Assembly (NCBI RefSeq): GCF_014837155.1
Contig: NZ_JACYHA010000015.1
Coordinates: 1 to 64,000, forward strand
Direction of reading: 5' to 3'
Origin: Litchfieldia stipae
Lineage (GTDB): Bacteria; Bacillota; Bacilli; Bacillales; Bacillaceae_L
Length of the DNA: 64,000 nt
Made by a program: the position numbers and the translations under genes
Shown here: in pieces, positions 46,937 through 55,353 of the stretch
Numbering within the stretch: position 1 is the first letter of the stretch
How the letters are laid out: every line of letters begins with the position of its first letter
Notes under the pieces: model-generated
The model's database searches: none
What the model was told of the DNA's origin: nothing
The model's input: the letters and a program-made list of their open reading frames with translations, nothing else

Positions 46937-47206
46937 GTGGAAGAACTAATTGGAATTGAGTATACTGCCTATGTGGCGTTAGCTGTCTTGCTTTATGCAA
47001 TTAGACAAGCAACCGGAATATCAAATAGATATATTCCGTTAACAGCAGTCATCCTAGGAATTGCGTTTGCGATGTTAGAATATGAAACATTCAATTACGA
47101 TGTCTTGCTAGAAGGAATTAAATATGCATTATATGGGGTTGGAACGGTTGCAACTGTGAAGTATTTATTTGTTAAGAATATGAGAGAAGAAGAACGTACA
47201 GAATAA
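46937..47206 (+). CDS. Small membrane protein, holin-like
   Basis: 89 residues with about three hydrophobic stretches (YTAYVALAVLLYAI; YIPLTAVILGIAFAML; YALYGVGTVATVKYLFV) and a charged tail (KNMREEERTE). The layout recalls small phage-type holins, and ATGISNRYIPLTAVILGI is like class V holin sequences, but no lysin or phage gene is near. Start GTG 46937 is seven bases after GGAGGG; the ATG at 46931 is too close to it. Function not assigned. Confidence 0.6.
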   Translation: MEELIGIEYTAYVALAVLLYAIRQATGISNRYIPLTAVILGIAFAMLEYETFNYDVLLEGIKYALYGVGTVATVKYLFVKNMREEERTE

Positions 47207-47277
47207 CGATTCCTTCAACTAGAACTAAATTCTAGATTGTTATATAATCAAGAAACAATAATACTGAAGGTGATCTA

Positions 47278-47517
47278 ATGAAAATTCGAAAAGCAATAAT
47301 TAATGATACAACAGAAAGCATTTATCTTTACGAAAATAAAAAAGAAGAATATACATTAGTTGCTGTACCTGTTGTAGAATGGTCAACTATAATTCCATAT
47401 GATGAAGAAACACAATCAATAAAAGAACGTGTAGGAAATTCCCTTGCGAATTTGTTAGCAGCTGAAACAGCGAAATCTCTAACAAGCAAAATCACTCATT
47501 GGGTTCGTGAAATGTAA
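47278..47517 (+). CDS. Small conserved-looking protein of unknown function
   Basis: 79 residues, soluble: a beta-rich first half (IYLYENKKEEYTLVAVPVVEWSTIIPY) and a helical second half (ERVGNSLANLLAAETAKSLTSKITHWV). Clear GAAGGTGATCTA ribosome site before the ATG, and codon use like its neighbours, so it is probably a real gene. Not recognised. Confidence 0.6.
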   Translation: MKIRKAIINDTTESIYLYENKKEEYTLVAVPVVEWSTIIPYDEETQSIKERVGNSLANLLAAETAKSLTSKITHWVREM

Positions 47518-47616
47518 ATAATTGCTGTGAAAAATAAAGTCCTGAACAAGGGCTTTTTTTTTAGCATGAAAGTAAAAAAATGTGGAATAAATAAAAGTAG
47601 GAGGAGGTTTATCTAT

Positions 47617-47766
47617 ATGGACAAAGAAAAAATAGAACGTTCATTTGTTGAGACTGTTAGTCAAGAGGAACACGTAAATCAACTTGATCCAGAAATGGAT
47701 TTACGTAATATTAACTTTGCAACAGGCGAAAATAAATATCTAAATGAAAATCAGGATCTATTATAA
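47617..47766 (+). CDS. 49-residue acidic protein of unknown function
   Basis: Begins MDKEKIERSFVETVSQEEHV and ends NEQD-rich: NYLNENQDLL-like tail. No hydrophobic segment. The ATG at 47617 has a very strong GGAGGAGG site eight bases upstream, which is the main reason to call it; reading further upstream to 47527 would pass that site. Possibly a small spore or stress protein, but this is a guess. Confidence 0.55.
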   Translation: MDKEKIERSFVETVSQEEHVNQLDPEMDLRNINFATGENKYLNENQDLL

Positions 47767-47789
47767 ATGAACATATGAGAAACAATATT

Positions 47790-47866
47790 AGACCTTCATA
47801 ATCTATGGGGGTCTTATATGTTGTCCTTCCCCAGAAGGTGGTATCCCTCATGAAAGACCTTCATAT
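47790..47866 (+). other. Alternative-pairing motif upstream of the DedA gene
   Basis: AGACCTTCATA occurs twice (47790-47800 and 47855-47865). Between them TATGGGGGTCTT (47804-47815) can pair with either copy through about 10 pairs including G-U. A small stem CCTTC/GAAGG (about 47825-47838) sits in between. A possible -10 TATAAT for the next gene lies later, at 47916-47921, so this RNA may belong to the preceding transcript. Confidence 0.4.
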
Positions 47867-47977
47867 TTTCCCACAATTCGGTAGCTGGAAACATGAATTT
47901 GTTCGCTGCTCGTAGTATAATAGAAGAAATATTAATTCAATTTTTCTTCTATTTTCAGATCAGAAAGAAGGGGTAAA

Positions 47978-48604
47978 ATGGAACTTGAGACCATCATTGC
48001 CCATATTGAAGATTATGGTTATTTCGGTCTGTTTTTGTGGTTATGGCTTGGAGTACTTGGCATTCCTATTCCAAATGAAGTGATTACGATGTCTGTTGGT
48101 TATGCATCCTCCTTGGAGATTCTTGATCCATATTATCTATTTGCTTGTACGTTTTTAGGATTAGTAGCAGCTAATACAACTAGTTATCTATTTGGAAGGA
48201 TAGCTGGTACACGTGTTCTTGCAGCATTAAAAAAAAGAAAATCCACAGAGAAAACACTCAATCGGGCGTTACGTCTAAATAAGAAATATCGAATTTTTGC
48301 TTTAGTGGTAAGTTACTTTATTCCAGGTCTTCGTACAATGGTTCCTTTATTGTTTGGAATCAGCGGACTCAAGTTCTATAAGTTTGCCTTGATTTCATAT
48401 ATCACCATTTTAGTTTGGGCAACCAGCTATTTTGTTTTAGGGAGCATTCTAGGGGATCAAATCTATCTGTTGTTAGATACAAGAATTCATGTAATCGTGA
48501 GTGTACTACTTACAATTTTCTTCATTTATGTAACAGTCTGGATGTATATAAGATCTAAAGGCAGAGGGAAGTTAAAAAGCACGGGTGAAGTATACCGACA
48601 ATAA
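47978..48604 (+). CDS. DedA-family membrane protein
   Basis: 208 residues, about five transmembrane segments. DedA/SNARE-associated family motifs: FGLFLWLWLGVLGIPIPNEVITMSVGY, FLGLVAANTTSYLFGRIAGTRV, and YFIPGLRTMVPLLFGISGLKFYKFALISYI, including the F/Y-x-R-x-x-P-like segment (PGLRTMVP). Relatives flip undecaprenyl phosphate or phospholipids; which one applies here is not shown. Followed 26 bases later by the thioesterase. Confidence 0.85.
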   Translation: MELETIIAHIEDYGYFGLFLWLWLGVLGIPIPNEVITMSVGYASSLEILDPYYLFACTFLGLVAANTTSYLFGRIAGTRVLAALKKRKSTEKTLNRALRLNKKYRIFALVVSYFIPGLRTMVPLLFGISGLKFYKFALISYITILVWATSYFVLGSILGDQIYLLLDTRIHVIVSVLLTIFFIYVTVWMYIRSKGRGKLKSTGEVYRQ

Positions 48605-48630
48605 AGCGCTTAATTAAAAGGAGAATGAAA

Positions 48631-49026
48631 GTGGACCTACCAATTAATTTAACCAATTCATTAATAGAAACATTAGGAATCAAAATTGTTGAGCTATCAG
48701 AGGAAAAAGCGATAGCGACAATGCCAGTTGATGATCGCACAAGACAGCCGTTTGGAGTATTACATGGTGGAGCTTCAGTTGCATTAGCAGAAACAATTGC
48801 AAGTATCGGGACGTATCATCTTCTTGATCAAAAGAAGGAATATTGTGTTGGACTTGAAATCAATGCAAACCATATTAAGTCAAAAAAAGACGGCATTGTT
48901 AAAGCTGTTGCAACGCCGTTACATAAAGGAAGAAAAACGATGGTATGGGAGATTAAAATTGTCGATGAACAGGAACGTTTAGTTTGTGTTTCAAGATGTA
49001 CAATGGCGATCCTACCTATTCAATAA
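48631..49026 (+). CDS. Hotdog-fold thioesterase (YuxO/MenI-like)
   Basis: 131 residues, PaaI-type hotdog fold. The helix motif RQPFGVLHGGASVALAETIAS carries the HGG and the catalytic acid; ANHIKSKKDGIVKAVATPLHKGRKTMVWEIKI is typical of the DHNA-CoA/aromatic acyl-CoA thioesterase group (YuxO in B. subtilis, menaquinone synthesis). Start GTG 48631, eight bases from AAGGAG; ATG 48625 is too close. The exact CoA substrate is inferred from the family. Confidence 0.78.
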   Translation: MDLPINLTNSLIETLGIKIVELSEEKAIATMPVDDRTRQPFGVLHGGASVALAETIASIGTYHLLDQKKEYCVGLEINANHIKSKKDGIVKAVATPLHKGRKTMVWEIKIVDEQERLVCVSRCTMAILPIQ

Positions 49027-49052
49027 GTAACCCCTCGATTATTGAGGGGTTA
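49027..49052. terminator. Bidirectional hairpin between the thioesterase and the ROK gene
   Basis: GTAACCCCTC-GATTATT-GAGGGGTTAC is perfectly symmetrical; the T-run is poor, so termination strength is uncertain. Confidence 0.65.
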
Positions 49053-50270
49053 CTTCATTGATGTAGGTGAGAAGAGATGTTCTAGGATGAGTGTAATCGC
49101 TCCAATAGCTGTCGCATTATCGGCAAATTCGGATAATCGAATTTCAGTCTTTTTGGCAGCTTGAGTTAACACACGTTGTTCAATCGTTTCAATAATGCTA
49201 TCCAATATAAGATGTCCGGCCTTTGATACACCACCAGCCAAAACGATTTGTTGAGGATTGATAATATGAATTAAGTTTGTTAATCCAATCCCGATATAAC
49301 GACCAGTTTGCTTTAGGATTTCCAGACATAATGTATCTCCCTTTTTTGCTGCTTCATACACTAGTTGTCCATCAATTTGATCTAAGTCATTACCTACCAT
49401 GTCAGTAATCAGACTTGATGTACCCATCGCTAATTCTCGTTTTACCCTTTCAGCAATAGCTGGTCCTGCTGCAACTGTTTCTAGACACCCATAATTACCA
49501 CAGCTACAACGTGCACCCCCGATGTCGATCGTCATATGTCCAATTTCACCTGCAATAAAATGTTCTCCGTGGAAAAGCTGTCCACCGATGATAACACCTG
49601 CTCCAATTCCTCTCCCAATATTAACCGTAATGGAATGATTGTACTGTGTACGCTTTCCAAACCACATTTCTCCAAGTGCCATCACTCTTGCATCATTTTC
49701 AACAAAAACAATTGTATTAAATTCCGATTCAAGCTCCATCTTAAGAGGGATATGACGTAACTGAAGACTTGGTGCATATAACGACTCACCAGTGTCAACT
49801 TTTACGACACCGTGCATTCCAATGCCGATCCCGATTAATTTCTTTGAATCAGATTGATGAACGTCAAGAATCATATTTATTTGTTGCTTTACTACGTCTA
49901 ACAAGCCTTCATTTGTGACAGGGAATGGAATGGGTTCAATGAAGGAAGTGAGGATTTCACCTGATAAATCTGTTGAAATGGAACGTAAATACTTTGGGCC
50001 AATATCAAGACCAATCAGGAAAAAACCATTTGAGTTAATAGAAAGAAGTGTAGGTTTGCGACCACCACTTGATTCTCCTTGGCTGATTTCCACAACCAAT
50101 TCAGTTGTAAGTAGTTCTTTGACAATATTACTTACTGTAGGGGGGCTTAATGTTGTTTCCTTAGCTATATCTGCCCTTGAAATTGGGCCGTCTACCCTAA
50201 TTTTATTTAAAATGATTGAGCGATTCAGTGATTTCATTAACTGAAAGCTTCCTCTTTGCCCTTGCTGCAT
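49050..50270 (-). CDS. ROK-family repressor, probable regulator of galKET
   Basis: About 406 residues. An N-terminal winged helix-turn-helix (GPISRADIAKETTLSPPTVSNIVKELL) is followed by a ROK sugar-kinase-like domain with IGLDIGPK, GIGIGMHGVV, NIGRGIGAGVIIGGQLFHGEHFIAGEIGHMTIDIGG and the zinc motif CSCGNYGCLE. XylR/NagC type, so it should be released by a sugar. Start ATG 50270 follows AAAGGTGG; the ATG at 50291 lies before that site and only about 8 bases from the predicted transcript start. Divergent from galK, with two copies of an AT-rich operator between. Confidence 0.85.
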   Translation of the reverse strand: MQQGQRGSFQLMKSLNRSIILNKIRVDGPISRADIAKETTLSPPTVSNIVKELLTTELVVEISQGESSGGRKPTLLSINSNGFFLIGLDIGPKYLRSISTDLSGEILTSFIEPIPFPVTNEGLLDVVKQQINMILDVHQSDSKKLIGIGIGMHGVVKVDTGESLYAPSLQLRHIPLKMELESEFNTIVFVENDARVMALGEMWFGKRTQYNHSITVNIGRGIGAGVIIGGQLFHGEHFIAGEIGHMTIDIGGARCSCGNYGCLETVAAGPAIAERVKRELAMGTSSLITDMVGNDLDQIDGQLVYEAAKKGDTLCLEILKQTGRYIGIGLTNLIHIINPQQIVLAGGVSKAGHLILDSIIETIEQRVLTQAAKKTEIRLSEFADNATAIGAITLILEHLFSPTSMK

Positions 50271-50315
50271 CCTAATTTCCACCTTTGTCATGATTATATT
50301 TTTTTATTATAGCAT

Positions 50316-50446
50316 AACTTAATTAATTTAATTAATAAAAGAATGGGTCGATAGGTTATTTTTCATCTATTTTAATAAAACAATTGCTAGTTATTTGAAA
50401 TGATATTATAATGAACACAAGAACTTAATTAATTAAATTAACAAAG
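50316..50446. promoter_or_regulatory. Divergent gal control region: promoter and two ROK-type operators
   Basis: The galK promoter is TTGCTA (50384-50389) and TATAAT (50407-50412) with a 17-base spacer. Two near-identical AT-rich boxes flank it: AACTTAATTAATTTAATTAA (50316 onward, to 50341) and AACTTAATTAATTAAATTAA (50422 onward, to 50446). The second starts just after the predicted transcript start; the first overlaps the regulator's own promoter (TATAAT on the minus strand at 50311-50306). Both fit repression by the ROK protein. Confidence 0.65.
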
Positions 50447-50474
50447 TATTAAGCATATACATGAAGGAGGAAAA

Positions 50475-51650
50475 ATGATGTTACAACAACTTAAAAGCGA
50501 TTTCATAAAAATATTTGGTGGTCATGAGAATGTAAAAGCATTCTTTGCGCCAGGAAGAGTTAACTTAATAGGTGAGCATACTGACTATAATGGTGGTCAT
50601 GTATTCCCATGTGCGTTAAGCGTAGGTACTTATGTGATTGCAAGACGAAGAGAAGATACAAAGGTAAGATTGTATTCTACAAATTTTGAAGAAATTGGTG
50701 TAATCGAAGTGGATCTAGAGGATCTTGCTTATAATGAAAAACATGACTGGGCCAACTATCCTAAGGGAGTATTAAAGATTTTCAAAGATCAAGGGTTGGA
50801 AATTGAAAATGGATTTGACGTATTATTTTTCGGGAATATTCCAAACGGTGCAGGGTTATCATCATCAGCTTCAATTGAATTAGCAACATCTGTTATGCTA
50901 AACACATTGTTTGACCTTGGTGTGGAAATGGTAGATATGGTCAAGTACAGTCAAAAAGCTGAAAATGAATATATCGGCGTAAGTTGTGGGATTATGGACC
51001 AATTTGCGATCGGTATGGGGAAAACAAATCACGCAATCCTGTTAGATTGTGATACATTAAAGTATGAGTACAGTCCAGTAGAACTTGGTGAAGCAACACT
51101 TGTTATTGCGAATACAAACAAGCGACGCGGACTTGCTGATTCTAAATACAATGAACGTCGCTCAGAGTGTGAACGTGCTCTTGCTGACCTTCAAACTGAG
51201 CTAGCAATCTCTTCATTAGGTGATTTAACAATTACTGAATTTGAGAAGAACAAGGATCTTATTAAGAATGAAATTGACCGTAAACGTGCAGAGCATGCCG
51301 TCTATGAAAATGAGCGTACAAAGAATGCCGTTGTTTCATTAAAGCAAGGTAATATCAAAGGGTTTGGTGAGTTAATGAACCAATCACATATCTCATTAAG
51401 AGACCTTTATGAAGTAACAGGAACAGAATTAGATGCATTAGTTGAATCAGCATGGAATGAAGAAGGAGTCATTGGTTCTAGAATGACAGGAGCCGGCTTT
51501 GGTGGTTGTACAGTGAGTATTGTTGAGAATAGCGCTGTTGAACGCTTCATTGAGAATGTTGGCAAGACGTACAGTGAAAGAACAGGACTTCAAGCTGACT
51601 TCTATATTGTAAGTGTAGGAAACGGAGCTTCAGAAATTACATTATCTTAA
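50475..51650 (+). CDS. galK: Galactokinase
   Basis: 391 residues, GHMP kinase. Galactose-binding signature GRVNLIGEHTDYNGGHVFP, ATP loop IPNGAGLSSSASIELATS, and C-terminal SRMTGAGFGGCTVSIV. Makes galactose-1-phosphate, the first Leloir step. AAGGAGG ribosome site. First gene of galK-galE-galT under the ROK-controlled promoter. Confidence 0.95.
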   Translation: MMLQQLKSDFIKIFGGHENVKAFFAPGRVNLIGEHTDYNGGHVFPCALSVGTYVIARRREDTKVRLYSTNFEEIGVIEVDLEDLAYNEKHDWANYPKGVLKIFKDQGLEIENGFDVLFFGNIPNGAGLSSSASIELATSVMLNTLFDLGVEMVDMVKYSQKAENEYIGVSCGIMDQFAIGMGKTNHAILLDCDTLKYEYSPVELGEATLVIANTNKRRGLADSKYNERRSECERALADLQTELAISSLGDLTITEFEKNKDLIKNEIDRKRAEHAVYENERTKNAVVSLKQGNIKGFGELMNQSHISLRDLYEVTGTELDALVESAWNEEGVIGSRMTGAGFGGCTVSIVENSAVERFIENVGKTYSERTGLQADFYIVSVGNGASEITLS

Positions 51651-51669
51651 AAAGTGGAGGGAATAAAAC

Positions 51670-52662
51670 ATGGCTGTTTTAGTATGTGGTGGAGCAGGTT
51701 ATATCGGAAGTCATGCAGTGGCAGATTTAGTAGCAAAAGGTGAGGAAGTAGTTGTCGTTGATAACCTTCAAACAGGTCATAAAAATGCTGTATTAAACGG
51801 TGCAACACTTGAAATTGGTGATTTGCGTGACCTTGCATTTCTTGATGAGGTTTTTACAAAGCATAGCATTGATTCGATCATGCATTTTGCAGCAGATTCA
51901 TTAGTAGGAGAAAGTGTTGTTGATCCGCTAAAATATTATGATAACAACGTTAATGGGGCACTTTGCTTACTGAAAGCGATGGTGAAGCATAAGGTTGAAC
52001 GTATCGTCTTTTCTTCAACTGCAGCAACGTATGGTGAACCAAACTCAATTCCAATTGTTGAAAGTGATCCAACGATTCCAACGAATCCATATGGTGAAAC
52101 GAAGCTAGCAATCGAGAAAATGTTGAAATGGGCAGAGCAAGCATATGGAATTAAATACACCATCCTTAGATATTTCAATGTAGCTGGAGCTCATACTGTA
52201 GAGGATATTGGAGAAGATCATCAGCCAGAATCTCACCTTATTCCAATTATCCTTCAGGTTGCATTAGGTCAGAGAGAGGATATCAAGATTTTTGGTGATG
52301 ATTACCAAACTCCAGATGGCACATGTATCCGTGATTATATCCATGTAAGTGACTTAGTCGCTGCGCATATCTTAGCGATTGAAAAATTACGTGCAGGTGG
52401 AGAAAGTGATATCTATAACTTAGGGAATGGTAATGGTTTCTCTGTTAAAGAAGTAATTGATATGGCAAGAAAAGTGACAGGAAAAGAAATTAAAGCAACA
52501 ATTGCTCCACGTAGAGCAGGTGACCCAGCAATGCTTGTTGCTTCATCAGAAAAAGCACTTGCTAAGCTTGGGTGGAAGCCTAAGCATGACACATTAGAAG
52601 AAATAATTGAGACTGCATGGAAATGGCACCAAAATCACCCCGAAGGATATGGAGATAAATAA
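51670..52662 (+). CDS. galE: UDP-glucose 4-epimerase
   Basis: 330 residues, short-chain dehydrogenase fold. NAD motif GGAGYIGSHAVADL, catalytic serine/threonine in SSTAATYGEPN and the YxxxK pair in NPYGETKLAIE, plus GTCIRDYIHVSDL. Interconverts UDP-galactose and UDP-glucose. 19 bases after galK. Confidence 0.95.
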   Translation: MAVLVCGGAGYIGSHAVADLVAKGEEVVVVDNLQTGHKNAVLNGATLEIGDLRDLAFLDEVFTKHSIDSIMHFAADSLVGESVVDPLKYYDNNVNGALCLLKAMVKHKVERIVFSSTAATYGEPNSIPIVESDPTIPTNPYGETKLAIEKMLKWAEQAYGIKYTILRYFNVAGAHTVEDIGEDHQPESHLIPIILQVALGQREDIKIFGDDYQTPDGTCIRDYIHVSDLVAAHILAIEKLRAGGESDIYNLGNGNGFSVKEVIDMARKVTGKEIKATIAPRRAGDPAMLVASSEKALAKLGWKPKHDTLEEIIETAWKWHQNHPEGYGDK

Positions 52663-52689
52663 AAAACGTTCGGGAAGAGGGACTGAATT

Positions 52690-54213
52690 ATGATGAATCA
52701 TATTTATGAAAACATACAGCAACTTCTCTTATTTGGGGTTAAAAAGGGATTAATCGAACAAGAGGATATGATTTTCACAAGAAATCAAATCCTAGAAATA
52801 CTAGAGATTGAAGAATGGAAGGATGTCGTAGAAGATCTACCAGAAGTTGAGACTGATACACCAGCTCCCTTCCTTGATTCCATTCTAGATTGGGCTGCGG
52901 AAAATGGGAAGCTAGAAGCTAACACGGTAACTTATCGTGATTTATTAGATACAAAGATTATGGGCTGTTTCTTGCCCAAGCCTTCTGTTGTAAATCGTAC
53001 CTTTGCATCCTTATATGAAAAAGAGGGACCAGTAAAGGCAACTAAGTATTTATATAAATTATCTCAGGAAAGTCATTATATTCGAATGGATCGAATCGCG
53101 AAAAATGACCATTGGTTCTCACCAACCGAGTATGGAGATATTGAAATCACCGTTAATTTATCTAAGCCTGAGAAGGATCCGATTGCGATTGCAAATGCAA
53201 AGAATGCAAGTCAATCAACTTATCCTAGCTGCTTATTATGTAAAGAGAACGTAGGTTATGCTGGCCGAATCAATCACCCAGCAAGACAGAATTTACGAAC
53301 GATTCCCGTTGAATTAGGGAAAGAAGCATGGTATCTACAATTCTCACCTTATGTGTATTACAATGAGCATGCCATCGTATTTTTAGGTGAGCATTTACCG
53401 ATGAAAATTTCGAAAAGAACATTCGATATTCTGTTGGAATTTGTTGAGCAAATGCCTCATTATTTCCTAGGGTCAAATGCTGACTTACCGATTGTTGGTG
53501 GGTCAATCTTAAGTCATGATCATTACCAAGGTGGTCATCACGATTTTCCTATGGCAAAGGCTGAGATTGAAACTGAATTCACATTTAAGGATCATCCAAG
53601 TATAAAAGCGGGTATTGTTAAATGGCCAATGTCTGTGATTCGATTACAAGGTGAAGACAGACACGAGCTTAGTGAGTTAGCTGAGAAGATCTTAACTAAG
53701 TGGAGAGGCTATAGTGATGAAAGTGTTGGGATTCATGCAATGACAGGTGATGTCCCTCATAACACGATTACACCAATCGCAAGAAGGAGAAATTCACTAT
53801 TTGAGATTGATTTAGTTCTTAGAAATAACCGAACAAATGATGAGCATCCACTAGGAATATTCCATCCTCATGCAGAGGTTCACCATATTAAGAAAGAGAA
53901 TATCGGTTTAATTGAGGTCATGGGGCTTGCAGTTCTTCCAGGGAGACTTAAGGACGAATTACAGCACCTTGGAGAATTAATGCTCCACGATCAATTCCAG
54001 GAAGAAATCAAGAAGAATGAAGACATTGAGAAGCATTTAGAGTGGGCAATGGCGATCAAAGAAAAGTACAGTGAGATAAATGAATCAACGATTGATGAAA
54101 TTCTTAAGCAGGAAGTTGGACTAGTGTTCTCTGAAATCCTTGAACATTGTGGTGTCTACAAACGAACTGAACAAGGCAAAACTGCGTTCATAGACTTTCT
54201 TCAAACAATCTAA
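52690..54213 (+). CDS. galT: Galactose-1-phosphate uridylyltransferase, class II
   Basis: 507 residues, the longer Firmicute GalT class (B. subtilis type) rather than the HPHPQ class I enzyme. Typical segments are ARQNLRTIPVELGKEAWYLQFSPYVYYNEHAIVF, GSILSHDHYQGGHHDFPMAKA with the likely catalytic histidine, and GIFHPHAEVHHIKKENIGLIEVMGLAVLPGRLK. Completes the Leloir pathway; strong terminator after it. Confidence 0.93.
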   Translation: MMNHIYENIQQLLLFGVKKGLIEQEDMIFTRNQILEILEIEEWKDVVEDLPEVETDTPAPFLDSILDWAAENGKLEANTVTYRDLLDTKIMGCFLPKPSVVNRTFASLYEKEGPVKATKYLYKLSQESHYIRMDRIAKNDHWFSPTEYGDIEITVNLSKPEKDPIAIANAKNASQSTYPSCLLCKENVGYAGRINHPARQNLRTIPVELGKEAWYLQFSPYVYYNEHAIVFLGEHLPMKISKRTFDILLEFVEQMPHYFLGSNADLPIVGGSILSHDHYQGGHHDFPMAKAEIETEFTFKDHPSIKAGIVKWPMSVIRLQGEDRHELSELAEKILTKWRGYSDESVGIHAMTGDVPHNTITPIARRRNSLFEIDLVLRNNRTNDEHPLGIFHPHAEVHHIKKENIGLIEVMGLAVLPGRLKDELQHLGELMLHDQFQEEIKKNEDIEKHLEWAMAIKEKYSEINESTIDEILKQEVGLVFSEILEHCGVYKRTEQGKTAFIDFLQTI

Positions 54214-54214
54214 C

Positions 54215-54242
54215 AAAAAACCGCCAATCGGCGGTTTTTTTG
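54215..54242. terminator. Bidirectional terminator between galT and mrpG
   Basis: AAAAAACCGCC-AATC-GGCGGTTTTTTT, a very strong stem for both converging operons. Confidence 0.93.
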
Positions 54243-54247
54243 TATGT

Positions 54248-54610
54248 CTATTTACTTTGAGCTTTTTGTTTCTTTGCCTTTAACGCATCCTGACCGCTTT
54301 TTTCCCAAAGTGGTACTCCGGAATTATAGGCAGCTCGACTAATTAAATGACCAGCAACTGGCGCAGTGACAAAGACAAAGATGATTCCAAGAACCAATCT
54401 CGCATTCATATGTCCGTCCTCAACCCAGAAGAATAGAAAAGCAGCAGTAAGAATAAGTAAGGTACCTAATGTTGCTCCTTTAGATGCAGCGTGGTTTCTT
54501 GTATAAATATCGGGTAGACGAATTACACCAATCGCACCAACGAGATTTACAAATGCTCCAAGCACAATGACAGCAGCAAAAATGATTTCAAGATTCTCTT
54601 TCATTCTCAA
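54248..54610 (-). CDS. mrpG: Mrp Na+/H+ antiporter subunit G
   Basis: 120 residues with about three transmembrane segments (IIFAAVIVLGAFVNLVGAIGVIRLPD; GTLLILTAAFLFFW; LGIIFVFVTAPVAGHLI). VIRLPDIYTRNHAASKGATLGT is the family core. Last gene of mrpABCDEFG. The TTG at 54610 or ATG at 54604 could be the start; both overlap the mrpF end. C-terminal tail lysine-rich (DALKAKKQKAQSK). Confidence 0.9.
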   Translation of the reverse strand: MRMKENLEIIFAAVIVLGAFVNLVGAIGVIRLPDIYTRNHAASKGATLGTLLILTAAFLFFWVEDGHMNARLVLGIIFVFVTAPVAGHLISRAAYNSGVPLWEKSGQDALKAKKQKAQSK

Positions 54611-54872
54611 TGATAACTCCCTTCTCTAAAAACTTTGAAAAGGCGACAGTACCAATGAAAGCTAAGATACCCAGTAATAAGATGACTTCCAAAAAGGCCT
54701 GTGTTCTTAGTACAACACAAGTAATTGCAGTCATACCAATTAAGTTAATTCCAATGGCATCTAGAGCAACAACGCGATCAGGAGTCGTCGGGCCTTTAAT
54801 CACACGATAGACAAAGCCCAGAGTCGATAACGATAAGAGTAGTAAACCAATATTTAAGAGTACATTAATCAT
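54588..54872 (-). CDS. mrpF: Mrp Na+/H+ antiporter subunit F
   Basis: 94 residues, three transmembrane segments. Family core FVYRVIKGPTTPDRVVALDAIGINLIGM. Overlaps mrpE by one base and mrpG by up to 23 bases. Confidence 0.9.
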   Translation of the reverse strand: MINVLLNIGLLLLSLSTLGFVYRVIKGPTTPDRVVALDAIGINLIGMTAITCVVLRTQAFLEVILLLGILAFIGTVAFSKFLEKGVIIENERES

Positions 54873-55348
54873 TATCGGCTCACCTCCTTAATTGCTTTTT
54901 CAAACGAATTCTTTATTCCTTCAATCGATTCCTCAACGCTCTGCAAATCCATCGCATGGATATATAAGGTTTTTCGATCATCAGATATATCTAGCACGAG
55001 TGTTCCTGGTGTAAGTGTAATTAGATTTGCGAGCATAGTAATTTCCCAATCCTTTTCTAAATCAGTAGGCAATGCGAAAATCCCAGGAGTCATATCTAAT
55101 TTAGGTCTTAAAATGATTTTGAAAATCTCAATATTTGATAGGATTAACTCTTTGATAAATAGCAAGACAAGCTTAATAGCTGCAATCACATTTAATAAAT
55201 AAAAACGTTGTGGGAAAAAACGTCTCATCATAAAAATCATGAGCAAACCAGCCAAATATCCTCCGAATAGGGAGCCGACAGTAAATGAATTTCCTAGAAA
55301 CATCCAGGTGAACGCTAGGAATATATTTAGTAATAATTGTAATGCCAT
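54872..55348 (-). CDS. mrpE: Mrp Na+/H+ antiporter subunit E
   Basis: 158 residues. Two N-terminal transmembrane segments and a cytoplasmic tail with MLANLITLTPGTLVLDISDDRKTLYIHAMD, the MnhE signature. Five bases after mrpD. Confidence 0.9.
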   Translation of the reverse strand: MALQLLLNIFLAFTWMFLGNSFTVGSLFGGYLAGLLMIFMMRRFFPQRFYLLNVIAAIKLVLLFIKELILSNIEIFKIILRPKLDMTPGIFALPTDLEKDWEITMLANLITLTPGTLVLDISDDRKTLYIHAMDLQSVEESIEGIKNSFEKAIKEVSR

Positions 55349-55353
55349 AGTAT

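Noticed and set aside
46937-47206. Prophage remnant based on the holin-like gene
   Set aside because: No lysin, tail or integrase genes are present and the flanks are ordinary chromosomal genes.
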